From Paludibacter sp. (lineage in GTDB: Bacteria; Bacteroidota; Bacteroidia; Bacteroidales; Paludibacteraceae): a stretch of DNA of 64,000 nucleotides. The stretch spans positions 23,271 to 87,270 of the forward strand of contig JAQUWU010000016.1 in the NCBI GenBank assembly GCA_028692715.1, in the 5' to 3' direction. The notes below the pieces were generated by a model. The model saw nothing but the letters and a program-made list of their open reading frames with translations, ran no database searches and was not told the DNA's origin. Each line of letters starts with the position of its first letter. Position 1 is the stretch's first letter. The position numbers and the translations under genes were made by a program. Below, piece by piece: positions 16,219 to 25,151 of this stretch.

Positions 16219-18528
16219 TTAAAGTAATTTTTCAATAGCATTTTTCAGTTCTGTTTCGTTACTGGGTCGGGGAGCTTTATCATTCACTATCTTTCCTTTT
16301 TTATCAAAAATCAAGTAGTGTGGAATACCGGTTACATTGTATTGGTCACAAATACTTTTCCATTGTGCTTTAGTCAATTTAAAATGTTCGCCAGAGATAT
16401 CGGTAATCATTTTTTTCCAAACTAAATCGGGTGAACTATCACCGGTAATGTATACAAAAACGACATCTTTTCCGTTAAAATCTTCTTTTCGTTTTTCAGA
16501 ATATGGCATTTCAGCTTTACAAGGTCCACACCAGGTAGCCCAGAAATCTACATATATAACTTTTCCTTTGTATTTTTCGGTAATTGCCTTGGTAAGATCT
16601 TTGGTCGTTTCGTCTAAAAAATATGTATTTACACCTATGGGAAGTTTTGCATTTTTCAAAATCTCAATTTTAGCTTTCAGTTCATTGTTTTTCTGTAAAA
16701 TCAGATTAACCAACTCTTCATTTTTACAATCTGATTTTAATATTGTAACTTGTTCCTCTGACAAAGACTCTGTCTCTTTAGCTAAAAAATCACCAAATAC
16801 ACGAGCAGTGGAAAAATCAGTTGCAATACCTTTAGGCAAAGAGTATTTCATTTTTGCTTCTTCCGCTTTATTATTTTTCAGTTCTACAATCAATAATTGA
16901 TTTTTCTTAAAGATACTATCCAGTTGATTTTTATTTTCTGTTATAAAATTCTTATATGTATCATAATCTTCTTTAGTTTCAAAAATCCGGGGTATCTGTA
17001 GGAACCTTTCCAAAATATTTTTTTCAGATTCTGTCGGAAAACCATTTTTCATAATAATATTACATATATCAAATCCATCAAAACTGGCTGCTCTTTTTTG
17101 AAAATTGGTCATCCCTTTCAACACGTTTTGATACTCTTCGCAATACATTGCTTTTGGATTGTTGTAAAAAGCACTATCTGAAGAAGGTACTATGAATTCG
17201 TCAAAATTCCGATTTTCTCTTGAATATGTTGATGCTTTCAATACATCTGCGATCAAAGCATATTTCAACTTATTTTGAATTACATCTTGAAATTTTGTAC
17301 TCGTTGTATTGATATTCACCCATTCAGTATAAGATTTTTCTAACTTTTCATTGAGATCTTTCCTCCATGGAATAAATTCGTCAATTTTTGCTCTTACTTT
17401 ATCTGATAACATTCTATCTGTAGGGAAATATGGATTTGCATTTGAAAAAGTTGTAAACTCATTATTTACGCGTTGATTATCACCTCCAAAAACAACAGCC
17501 TTTTCATTCTCGTTCCGATAAGTCAAAATAATATGATTACCCGGTTCAGCATAAAAAGTTACTTCGCTTAAAGGTGATCGAGGTCCAAGTTGATTTGAAA
17601 ATGTCACTTTAGACGTGAAACTATAAGGGATTTTAATTTGGAATGTACCATCATCTAACACTTTAACGGGATAAATTATCGGTTTATCAGAAAGTAAATC
17701 GGACACTATCAGTGCATTTTTCTTCGTAAAAAGAGGATTGGCAACTTGGTAATAGCCAGTCACAGTAAGACTGTCATTCGCCGATAGCTTGTTATTAAAT
17801 TCTGATTTATCAACCAGCTTAATAGTTGGTTTTTTAGTAAGAAGTAATTGTTTCCCTTTGGAATTCACTTTAAGAATAGAGTCTAAACTCATGGTCAATA
17901 CGAGTGAGTTTTTTAATCCTTTGTTATTGAACAGTTCGATTGTAGCAGAATTATCAGTGCATTTTAAGACTTTAAAGTTCCAAAATTGATTATTCCAGAA
18001 AATTTTATGTTCGTAAAACCCTGCTTTCCAGTCACCTGTATCGTTATATGCATACCAATTCCCTTCAATTGTTGAAAGTTTTGAAAGTTGTTCTGTAAAG
18101 ACAGTTATTCTGGGAACAAGCCAAACACCATACCAGGCTGCTCCTCTACCATCAAAATCATTATTAGTAATATTTATACACTTTGTTGCCGGATCGATAG
18201 GTGGGAAAATATATTCGAAATGAATATGTTGACCTATACCAATTATTTTTTCCGGAGCAAAGGGTAATCCTTTTAACCCTGTTTGTTTAAAATGTTTTCC
18301 TGTAACCGGAATTTCAATATAACTATCCAAATCACCACTTGAAGTTGAGCCTCTGCCTAATCCAAACTGTCCGTAAACAATAGTCGCCGTATCGTTCATT
18401 CGAATGGAATCTATTACCCAACCCTTCATTCCTTTACCCTCAACATAAGGCTTTAAAATAAGTTTATTGATAGCTTGAGAAGACAAAAACATACTTAATA
18501 AAAAACAGGATAATAAAAGTTTTTTCAT
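16219..18528 (-). CDS. Secreted TlpA-like thioredoxin-domain protein with large N-terminal region
   Basis: A protein of about 769 residues. An in-frame ATG exists 30 bp upstream at 18558, but the start at 18528 gives a clean signal peptide (MKKLLLSCFLLSMFLSSQA) and is preferred. The C-terminal ~140 residues are a TlpA/AhpC-type thioredoxin fold with the redox motif FWATWCGPCKAE, a membrane-facing periplasmic thiol-disulfide oxidoreductase. The long N-terminal part (about 20-620) is mixed beta and helical and matches the general style of Bacteroidota TlpA-like proteins, with no domain firmly recognised. Its gene lies 84 bp downstream of the pectate lyase and is bracketed by a 198-bp direct repeat. 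The role in a pectin region is unclear. It may help fold Cys-containing secreted enzymes such as the GH127 pair (speculation). Confidence 0.82.
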   Translation of the reverse strand: MKKLLLSCFLLSMFLSSQAINKLILKPYVEGKGMKGWVIDSIRMNDTATIVYGQFGLGRGSTSSGDLDSYIEIPVTGKHFKQTGLKGLPFAPEKIIGIGQHIHFEYIFPPIDPATKCINITNNDFDGRGAAWYGVWLVPRITVFTEQLSKLSTIEGNWYAYNDTGDWKAGFYEHKIFWNNQFWNFKVLKCTDNSATIELFNNKGLKNSLVLTMSLDSILKVNSKGKQLLLTKKPTIKLVDKSEFNNKLSANDSLTVTGYYQVANPLFTKKNALIVSDLLSDKPIIYPVKVLDDGTFQIKIPYSFTSKVTFSNQLGPRSPLSEVTFYAEPGNHIILTYRNENEKAVVFGGDNQRVNNEFTTFSNANPYFPTDRMLSDKVRAKIDEFIPWRKDLNEKLEKSYTEWVNINTTSTKFQDVIQNKLKYALIADVLKASTYSRENRNFDEFIVPSSDSAFYNNPKAMYCEEYQNVLKGMTNFQKRAASFDGFDICNIIMKNGFPTESEKNILERFLQIPRIFETKEDYDTYKNFITENKNQLDSIFKKNQLLIVELKNNKAEEAKMKYSLPKGIATDFSTARVFGDFLAKETESLSEEQVTILKSDCKNEELVNLILQKNNELKAKIEILKNAKLPIGVNTYFLDETTKDLTKAITEKYKGKVIYVDFWATWCGPCKAEMPYSEKRKEDFNGKDVVFVYITGDSSPDLVWKKMITDISGEHFKLTKAQWKSICDQYNVTGIPHYLIFDKKGKIVNDKAPRPSNETELKNAIEKLL

Positions 18529-18612
18529 GATGATAAATTTTGAATTTAAGTTTAACAATTAAATTCTAAACTCCAGAATTGGAATTTTATTTCATGTTAA
18601 CGTAAAAATATC

Positions 18613-21600
18613 TTATTTCTTAATGGCTTTTGAGGTGAAAATCAGTTTGTTGTCAGTTTTAATCTTAATAAGATAAAACCCTTTGGGTAAAGAAGATAAA
18701 TCAAGTTTCAATTTGTTTTGACCTGAATATACATTGGTTCTCAAGGTACTTCCACTTAAAGATTCCACGCTTACAGCAATATTCTCATAGGTTCTATCCA
18801 ACAAAATCTCTGCTTTGTCAATAATAGGATTTGGATAAATTTTCAGGTTGGAATTCTCTGTTTTCTTAACTCCGTTTGCGTCACTTTCCACTTTTAGTAC
18901 GCCATTTGAAAAATTCCATTTTAAACCTTCGCCCGGAGTTGCAGGAATAATTTCGCTAAATGATCCAGAAAATGATGTTGCGCTAAATAAGGTGAACTGG
19001 TTATCTAACTGTGGAGTTCCTGTTATTGTCAAATTTAATGAGCCACCAAAAACAACTGCTCCGGTAACAATGATTTTATCGTTTACTCCATACGTTTTAT
19101 TTATCTCCATATTTGTTTGACTTCCAGAGGAAAGAGTCAATGACCCAACAGTGAAGTTGCCAAAATCTGATCCCGGAACTAATGTTGGGTCTCCAGGCTG
19201 AATTGCTCCACCTGAAAGAACTTCAACTTGTGAAGGAATATTGCCTTTGCCAGCCAAAATACCACCCTCGTTCACCGTAAATTTCGCAGTTCCGGTGTGA
19301 TTCCCATCTACAATCAGCATTCCGTCTTTTACGGTAGTTGTGCCCGAATAGATATTTGATCCGGTCAGTTTCCAGTAGCCTGAACCTTCCTTTACAATGG
19401 AGGTAATGCCCTTATAACTTTTGTTGGAACATTCGTTATTGATAATTCCATTGAATGTTTCATCTGTCCCCGCCCCACCCACAATCCATGTCATAGTCGC
19501 AGCATTATTTTGTTTATCCGCTCCTGAAAGATAGGTGCCACCGGGGCCTGACAATCCTCCAAGATACATCGTACTTGCATTTTTCCAACAAATAATTTTT
19601 GTATTACCGGATGTTACAATTCGTGCATTTGCTATTCCGGTAGTATTGTTCAGCATGAATTGATTTCCATCAGTACTTGTGCCAATACCGTTTGCGTAGA
19701 CTGTGCCGCTAAATTGTGACCAGTCGCCCTGAATGTATTCACGAACGTATGTTACATTAAAATTTAAAGTGCCGTTTCCACTTACTTTGCTGTATATATA
19801 GCAGTTTCTGTATGGTTCAAATGAAGAAACAGTACTATCAGCAACAACAATATTTCCATAATAATTTTCATATACAGTAGTTGAACCACCACTTGTTTTC
19901 AGGTATCCACCATTGAGTATATTGGTCTTATTGGCACTAAATGCATTTTCAATAGCAGTTCCACCATTTATTTCCAGCTTTCCATCGCTTATGGTAGTAG
20001 TTCCCTCGTAAGTGTTCATTCCTTTTAACAACAAACTCCCTGCACCCGTTTTAGTAATTCCTCCTTCGCCATTAATAATTCCGGTAACAGTAAGTACAGA
20101 TGAGGCTGAAGAAACTCCGATACCTGCATTCCCTTCGAGTTTAATGTTACGGTCGGTTGAAACGGTTGCTCCTGTATAATTTAAATTTCCACCTTTAAAC
20201 AATAAATTGAAATCGTAGTTTTGTGAAGCACCAATTGAACTGGCAACACCACCATTTGCCAGTTTATTTGCCTCCAATGTCCCTTTATAAATGACTGTAG
20301 CCCCTTTGTAATTGTTATTCGTTTGCAACGAAAGTGTACCATTCCCAGTTTTATTTAATGAGCCTTTTCCGCTTATATAGCCGGATCCAATCAATGAGAA
20401 ACTACTGTCGGCGTTTACCACCATATCTTTTATTCCTACAGCTTCGTTGATGGTAATATTTTTATCTAAAGTATTTCCAAAAAGCACTTTTGCACTATCG
20501 GTAAACACTATCATTGCATTATTGTTAGCCCAACTGGCCGTGTTTTTATCCCAAATAGCACCATTTGCACCCGACCAGGTAAGATCTGGAGTAAAAGTTG
20601 ATAAATTGAGAACAGCCACTGGCATTGGTTTTGTTTTTATGGTCAATTCGTTGGAATAATCAGAATACCCACTTGCGTTGAAAGCACGAACTCTGATTGT
20701 ATTTGTTTCTTCTGGACTTAAGCCATTGATTTGGTAGCTATTGCCATTTATTTGAGTCCGCGAAATTTCCGTATAAACGCCATTCTCCTTCTTTTCTACA
20801 CAATATCCCTGTTCTTTTTCTGTGAAATCGAACCATGAAAGATAAATTGAGTTTTGAGTAGTAGAATCGGCAACTAAACATAACGGAGCGCGCAAGAAAT
20901 CCTGAGAATATGATTTGTCGATGCTATTGATGTAATTTTCAATATTTAAATAGCCATTTGTTGAAACCAACAGAGCATCAGAGGCTAAATTTGAATTTAA
21001 ACCATGAGTATTTTCCCATGCATCAGGCATGCCATCTTTATCGGAATCAGTTCTACTTGTTCCAGCCCACATGCTCCATTGAGATGGTGTACCAACCGAA
21101 TTTTCTGTTTCGTTAGTGATGATGACACCTTTTTTGCCAAATGATTTAACCTGATCAATAACATAATAATCAATTAAATCGCGATAGGGTAGTGATGCGC
21201 CAACTCCGGGTAAAACAGAATCAATTAAAGAAATAGCTGTCCAGGTAGGTAAAACAGGATAATTGTAAGGAGTAGTTTGAAAATCGGGTCCACCACTATA
21301 TTCACTTTGAGGAACCAAATATCCATTGTAAATTCCATCACGGTTTTTATCCCACCAATTATCATCAGCATAAATATGATACCTTTCATTGGCACCACTC
21401 AGAGCATTTACAGATTTCATTGGCCCGTTTATAAAATAATTACTCACGCAGTTAGCAAAAGATTCACCTTCGGAATCACCGCCCATAATGTATGCTCCCG
21501 ATGACCAGTTGTATACTACATTGTTTACGTATTGATTTACCCCTTTTATTTTATTGTTGCGAGTGTCGTTATCTACATATAAATTCCGGTAAAGAGTAAC

Positions 21601-22188
21601 TCCACCGTCAGTTTGAATAAGTCCACCGGCTGAGTGACTTAATAAACCTTGTGAAATCAATGAATTTTGAATGGTAATGTTTATGCAATCTGTACCACTT
21701 ATTGAGAAAGTTTCGTCGCGCCCCCAGGATACTGAAACATGATCGAAAATCATATTGCTCCCGTTGGCAATACCACAGGCATCTTTCCCACTATCACCTA
21801 TTGCTCCCATGCGCATGCGGAGGTAACGACAGATAACATTATTTGCACCGGAATAAGAAAATCCGTTTCCATAAACTGTAACTCCTTCGCCCGGAGCTGT
21901 TTGTCCGGCAATGTAAATGTTGGATGATACGACAATACGACTGGTAATTTTTATTACTCCCGCAACATCAAACACCACAATACGATTGGATGAACTAACA
22001 GCATCACGAAATGAACCTGAACCTGTATCGTTCAAATTTGTGACATGATAAATAGTAGGAGAGGAGGAAGCACGTGCTCCTTTTGCATATTTTCCGAAAC
22101 CTTCAGCGCCGGGAAAGGCAATAAGTTGAGAGAAAGAAAACCCGATAGACAGAAAAATAGCTGCCGCGAAAAGAAGTGATTTTTTCAT
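18613..22188 (-). CDS. T9SS-secreted pectate lyase (PL1-like) with FN3 and autotransporter-type repeat stalk
   Basis: A 1191-residue extracellular enzyme that should cleave polygalacturonate by beta-elimination. A signal peptide (1-20) is followed by a right-handed beta-helix catalytic domain starting IAFPGAEGFGKYAKGAR (about 23-37), with HVTNLNDTGSGSFRDAV, FDHVSVSWGRDE and NVVYNWSSGAYIMGGD, typical of the pectate lyase-like group in Bacteroidota. Residues about 375-400 contain a calcium-type motif (DSDKDGMPDAWE). An FN3-like domain covers about 430-515. About 535-1090 holds three autotransporter-associated beta-strand repeats (L.KTGNGTLSL..NNYKGATVIYKGTLE, and two more). A T9SS sorting domain (about 1110-1191) ends the protein. 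The PL subfamily cannot be fixed by eye. It heads a minus-strand unit that continues into the TlpA-like gene. Confidence 0.88.
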   Translation of the reverse strand: MKKSLLFAAAIFLSIGFSFSQLIAFPGAEGFGKYAKGARASSSPTIYHVTNLNDTGSGSFRDAVSSSNRIVVFDVAGVIKITSRIVVSSNIYIAGQTAPGEGVTVYGNGFSYSGANNVICRYLRMRMGAIGDSGKDACGIANGSNMIFDHVSVSWGRDETFSISGTDCINITIQNSLISQGLLSHSAGGLIQTDGGVTLYRNLYVDNDTRNNKIKGVNQYVNNVVYNWSSGAYIMGGDSEGESFANCVSNYFINGPMKSVNALSGANERYHIYADDNWWDKNRDGIYNGYLVPQSEYSGGPDFQTTPYNYPVLPTWTAISLIDSVLPGVGASLPYRDLIDYYVIDQVKSFGKKGVIITNETENSVGTPSQWSMWAGTSRTDSDKDGMPDAWENTHGLNSNLASDALLVSTNGYLNIENYINSIDKSYSQDFLRAPLCLVADSTTQNSIYLSWFDFTEKEQGYCVEKKENGVYTEISRTQINGNSYQINGLSPEETNTIRVRAFNASGYSDYSNELTIKTKPMPVAVLNLSTFTPDLTWSGANGAIWDKNTASWANNNAMIVFTDSAKVLFGNTLDKNITINEAVGIKDMVVNADSSFSLIGSGYISGKGSLNKTGNGTLSLQTNNNYKGATVIYKGTLEANKLANGGVASSIGASQNYDFNLLFKGGNLNYTGATVSTDRNIKLEGNAGIGVSSASSVLTVTGIINGEGGITKTGAGSLLLKGMNTYEGTTTISDGKLEINGGTAIENAFSANKTNILNGGYLKTSGGSTTVYENYYGNIVVADSTVSSFEPYRNCYIYSKVSGNGTLNFNVTYVREYIQGDWSQFSGTVYANGIGTSTDGNQFMLNNTTGIANARIVTSGNTKIICWKNASTMYLGGLSGPGGTYLSGADKQNNAATMTWIVGGAGTDETFNGIINNECSNKSYKGITSIVKEGSGYWKLTGSNIYSGTTTVKDGMLIVDGNHTGTAKFTVNEGGILAGKGNIPSQVEVLSGGAIQPGDPTLVPGSDFGNFTVGSLTLSSGSQTNMEINKTYGVNDKIIVTGAVVFGGSLNLTITGTPQLDNQFTLFSATSFSGSFSEIIPATPGEGLKWNFSNGVLKVESDANGVKKTENSNLKIYPNPIIDKAEILLDRTYENIAVSVESLSGSTLRTNVYSGQNKLKLDLSSLPKGFYLIKIKTDNKLIFTSKAIKK
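18647..18844 (-). repeat. Direct repeat, copy B (inside the pectate lyase sorting domain)
   Basis: This is the partner of 15933-16130. It lies within the intact pectate lyase gene and encodes its T9SS sorting domain. Confidence 0.8.
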
Positions 22189-22213
22189 TAAAATATTTTA
22201 TTAGATTCGGCAA

Positions 22214-22221
22214 CAAATGTA
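22214..22221 (-). promoter_or_regulatory. -7 promoter element of the pectate lyase gene
   Basis: On the minus strand TACATTTG matches TAnnTTTG exactly, 25 nt before the ATG at 22188. No clear -33 box was seen. Confidence 0.4.
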
Positions 22222-22688
22222 AGTTGCATTTATCAGATTTACAGTGTGTAAACTGATTGATATTATAGATTATTTGATTTAAATGAAGCAATAATCTTTA
22301 TATAATACCGTTTACACAAACAATATAGTCCAATTTCGACCCTGCCTGCTGCAGGCAAGTACGTCTTATTGATACTATTTGTTTGAAGCAACGGCATTAA
22401 CAACAGTAGACATAAAAATGACTTTGGGTCATTTTATATGTACAGTTGGTATTATTAGGTTGTGTTCTAAGTATTTTACAAAGTTTTCATAATAATTAAA
22501 CAATACTTTTACCGTAGTAAAAAAAACAGGTAACACCAAGCCATATTCCCTTATTTATAAGCAACATAACTGCTAACAAAAAGATAGGTTCTTATTCTTA
22601 ATTCATGTTAAATCAATATTGTTTATTCAAATTTATTGATAATATTCAAACTTATATAATCTCTAATAAGTAAAATAGAAAAATAATA
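22222..22688. other. Gene-free stretch upstream of the pectate lyase
   Basis: AT-rich, with no convincing coding frame. The only structure is a small palindrome TGCCTGC-T-GCAGGCA near 22343-22360, related in style to CCTGC/GCAGG palindromes near 61690 and 63925. No terminator was recognised for the esterase gene that ends at 22689. Confidence 0.4.
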
Positions 22689-23852
22689 TCAGATTATTTT
22701 CAATAATTTACTATAAAAAACAAAATCGTTGGTGTAAATTTTCAAAAGATAGTTGCCTGGAGCCAATCCGCTAACATTCAATTTTTCGAATGATTTTAAA
22801 ACTTTGTTTTGCAAGCAGGTTTTCCCGGATAAATCATAAATTGAAATCAGAAAATTATCACTACTGGGTATTTCTATTTGGAAATTGCCATCATTAGTGG
22901 GGTTAGGAAAAACGTTGATATCCCTATAGTATTGGTTCTTAACACCCAACGAAAGTTCTGATATTTCCAACTCTTCCGAAACGATTCGAGTTTCATTCGT
23001 TTCATTCAATTTTATCGAAACTTTATATTTTCCTATTTTTAACGGAACAAGTTCAGCATTTTTTCCTCCTTCATATTCTGCAATAGGTATATCATTGTAA
23101 TACCACTGATAATCATAAGCATTGGGTGCTGATATTTTTGAATTTGTATATTCCAACTCCGGACTCGGTATTGTCATTAATTCTTTTACTTTTTGAGCAA
23201 TTATTGCAGCCCCTGCAGTCTTTGGATGAATACCATCTGATTGAAATAAGGTTGAATTAAACCAGTTACTGCTATTTCCATTTAAGCCATCAAATATATC
23301 AATCAGATTTACACCTGACTCAAGAGCTACTTGTTTGATATGAGTATTAACAGAGTCTTTGATATAATTGAATGAAATTGTCCAAACTACATTTTCTCCC
23401 GGTGGAATTAAACCAATGTAAATTTCAGGTTTTGATGATAAGTTCCGGAAAACATCTATCATCTCTTTATAATTGCTCACAAACTCTTTACCATAAGGGT
23501 TCCAATTAGTGTTTTTAGCATCGTTTGTTCCTAACAGAATCATAACTTTGTTGGGTAAAAAAGTTTTTGCATTTGTGTATGCTGATTCATTCCAGTAGGG
23601 TTTGTCTCCTCTTTTCAACAAAGTTCGAGAACTTACGCCAAAATTCCCAACTTGCCAGTTTGTAGTTCCAAACAAAACCTGAAGTTGAGTAGGATAACAC
23701 TGAGTTGAAGGTGATGAAAGTCCGTAACCATAAGTAATACTGTTTCCGACGCAGGCTATTTTCTGAACAGATGTTTTTTCTGCCCTGCTATTGACAGAAA
23801 ATGAAAAAATGAGAAGGAGGATGACGAATTTTATTTCAATAGTATTTTTCAT
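22689..23852 (-). CDS. T9SS-secreted SGNH/GDSL hydrolase, probable carbohydrate esterase
   Basis: A 387-residue protein when started at the ATG at 23852. A longer frame reaching 24026 would overlap the preceding gene and bury the signal peptide, so it was rejected. After the signal peptide (about 1-24), the SGNH blocks are clear: nucleophile Ser38 in VGNSITYGYG, Asn110 in LLGTNDAKN, and the Asp206/His209 pair in QSDGIHPKTAGA. An Ig-like domain (about 215-300) and a T9SS sorting domain (about 312-387, NVFPNPTNDGNFQIEI) follow. In pectin clusters such enzymes remove acetyl (or other acyl) groups from the polysaccharide backbone, so deacetylation of galacturonan or rhamnogalacturonan is the likely role (inference). 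The gene starts 7 bp after the repeat lipoprotein gene, so the two are surely cotranscribed. Confidence 0.87.
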   Translation of the reverse strand: MKNTIEIKFVILLLIFSFSVNSRAEKTSVQKIACVGNSITYGYGLSSPSTQCYPTQLQVLFGTTNWQVGNFGVSSRTLLKRGDKPYWNESAYTNAKTFLPNKVMILLGTNDAKNTNWNPYGKEFVSNYKEMIDVFRNLSSKPEIYIGLIPPGENVVWTISFNYIKDSVNTHIKQVALESGVNLIDIFDGLNGNSSNWFNSTLFQSDGIHPKTAGAAIIAQKVKELMTIPSPELEYTNSKISAPNAYDYQWYYNDIPIAEYEGGKNAELVPLKIGKYKVSIKLNETNETRIVSEELEISELSLGVKNQYYRDINVFPNPTNDGNFQIEIPSSDNFLISIYDLSGKTCLQNKVLKSFEKLNVSGLAPGNYLLKIYTNDFVFYSKLLKII

Positions 23853-23859
23853 TATTAGT

Positions 23860-24915
23860 TTATTCTTTTGCGATAAATATTGCGTTGAACCAGTTGGTGG
23901 TAATTCCTTTAAGAATGACAGGATTCCCGTTTTTCCAGTATTTTGCAACTCCATCATCTGAGCCTGAAACATAAACATCGGTTCCGTCAACGAAAATTGA
24001 ATTGGCATAAGCATTATTCGAACCATCAGTCAGATTTACCGAAACATTGTCATTCCAGTATTTGGCTACTGAATTTGTAGTAGAATATTCTTTTCCGGCA
24101 ACATATACTATACTATCTGAAACAAAAATAGAATTGGCTTCAGCAAAATTATTATCTTCGTTTAATTTTACGACTGTATTGTTTTTCCAGTATTTCGTTT
24201 CGAAGAAGTTAAGACTGGTATTTGTTTCGCTCCCTGCAACATATACATCGGAATCACTAACAAAAATTGAACTTAATCTTGTTGCATTCGTACCACTCGT
24301 AAGGTATGTGGGGTTGCCATTCACCCAAAGCACACCCTTACTTTTTACTCCAAATTCAGTATAAAGGTCAACATTCTCTGTTCCTATTACATAAATATTG
24401 TTGTTGGCAACAAAAATTCCTTCTGCTGAAGATGGTGTGTTTCCTATAGTCAAATTATGCGGTTCGGCATTTACCCAGTATTTGGCAATTCCGTGTTTTA
24501 CACCTTCGTAACCAGCAGTATACACAGTAGAATCGGAAACAAAAATGGAACTTGCATAAGCATCATATTTTCCATCTGTAAGACTAACCGCTGTGCCGTT
24601 TTTCCAATATATGGCCATTTTATTATGTGTTGTTGGGTTTACTTCATAACCACAAACATAAACATCTGTTCCAACAACATACATTGAATAGGCAACCGCT
24701 TCACTGTATCCATCCGAAAGTTCAACCGCAACACCATCCTTCCAGTATTTTGCAATATAGGTTCCATAGTTTTCATCTGCTCCTGCCAGATAAACAACCG
24801 TTTTTTTTGGTATTATCACATCAATTTCATCTTCATTATCGGTTGTTTTTTCGCAACTTAAAAGTGAAATGATTATCAGGCAAAATATTGCTGAAATTTT
24901 AAATGTCTTTTTCAT
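23860..24915 (-). CDS. Lipoprotein with about seven 45-residue repeats, possible beta-propeller
   Basis: A 351-residue protein with a lipoprotein signal (lipobox ISLLSC, Cys about 21) and an acidic linker (KTTDNEDEIDV). The rest is a string of repeats of about 45 residues, each with the pattern 'xKYWKNGxxVxLTDGxxxAxAxSIFVSDSxVYVAGxE'. The regular spacing, YW and VYVAG strands suggest a beta-propeller-like fold. No known family was recognised and no catalytic residues stand out. It is directly upstream of, and coupled to, the SGNH esterase gene. It may be a surface-exposed binding lipoprotein that works with the esterase (inference). Confidence 0.78.
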   Translation of the reverse strand: MKKTFKISAIFCLIIISLLSCEKTTDNEDEIDVIIPKKTVVYLAGADENYGTYIAKYWKDGVAVELSDGYSEAVAYSMYVVGTDVYVCGYEVNPTTHNKMAIYWKNGTAVSLTDGKYDAYASSIFVSDSTVYTAGYEGVKHGIAKYWVNAEPHNLTIGNTPSSAEGIFVANNNIYVIGTENVDLYTEFGVKSKGVLWVNGNPTYLTSGTNATRLSSIFVSDSDVYVAGSETNTSLNFFETKYWKNNTVVKLNEDNNFAEANSIFVSDSIVYVAGKEYSTTNSVAKYWNDNVSVNLTDGSNNAYANSIFVDGTDVYVSGSDDGVAKYWKNGNPVILKGITTNWFNAIFIAKE

Positions 24916-24968
24916 AGTTGTTTTTTATTATTGAGTTCATCTTGACTTATTAGTTATTGAATAATGTT

Positions 24969-25123
24969 GCTCCTACGGAGCTTTAAAATTGACTATATAT
25001 TTATATCCTACTAGCTTCCGATAGTTATTGTGAATTGCACCTAATGGAGCATCTTCAGAGTTTCAGAGAGGCGAAAGTGTGGTAGAAATATTTATTTCAA
25101 TGAAACAAAAGCTCTGTAAGAGC
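24969..25123. repeat. Palindromic intergenic repeat cluster
   Basis: Three related elements are present: GCTCCTACGGAGC (24969-24981, nearly self-complementary), GCACCTAATGGAGC (25037-25050) and GCTCTGTAAGAGC (25111-25123). The arrangement recalls the 'GCTCCTACGGAGC...AGAGCGATATTA' repeat found between genes in many Bacteroidota genomes (recalled from memory). It separates the repeat lipoprotein from the acetylesterase gene. Confidence 0.55.
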
Positions 25124-25151
25124 GATATTATAAAAAGTCAAGAAGACTTCA

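Noticed and set aside
16337-16900. 187-residue open frame antisense to the TlpA-like gene
   Set aside because: It runs opposite to the WCGPC-containing thioredoxin domain, which is certainly coding. No start signal or family was recognised.
22343-22360. TGCCTGCTGCAGGCA palindrome as a possible attachment or recombination site
   Set aside because: Related palindromes occur at two other gene-free places in the window without an integrase or other mobile-gene context, so it is more likely a dispersed hairpin.
23853-24026. Longer N-terminus of the SGNH esterase (start at 24026)
   Set aside because: It would overlap the end of the repeat lipoprotein by about 170 bp and put 58 residues before the signal peptide. 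The ATG at 23852 is far better.
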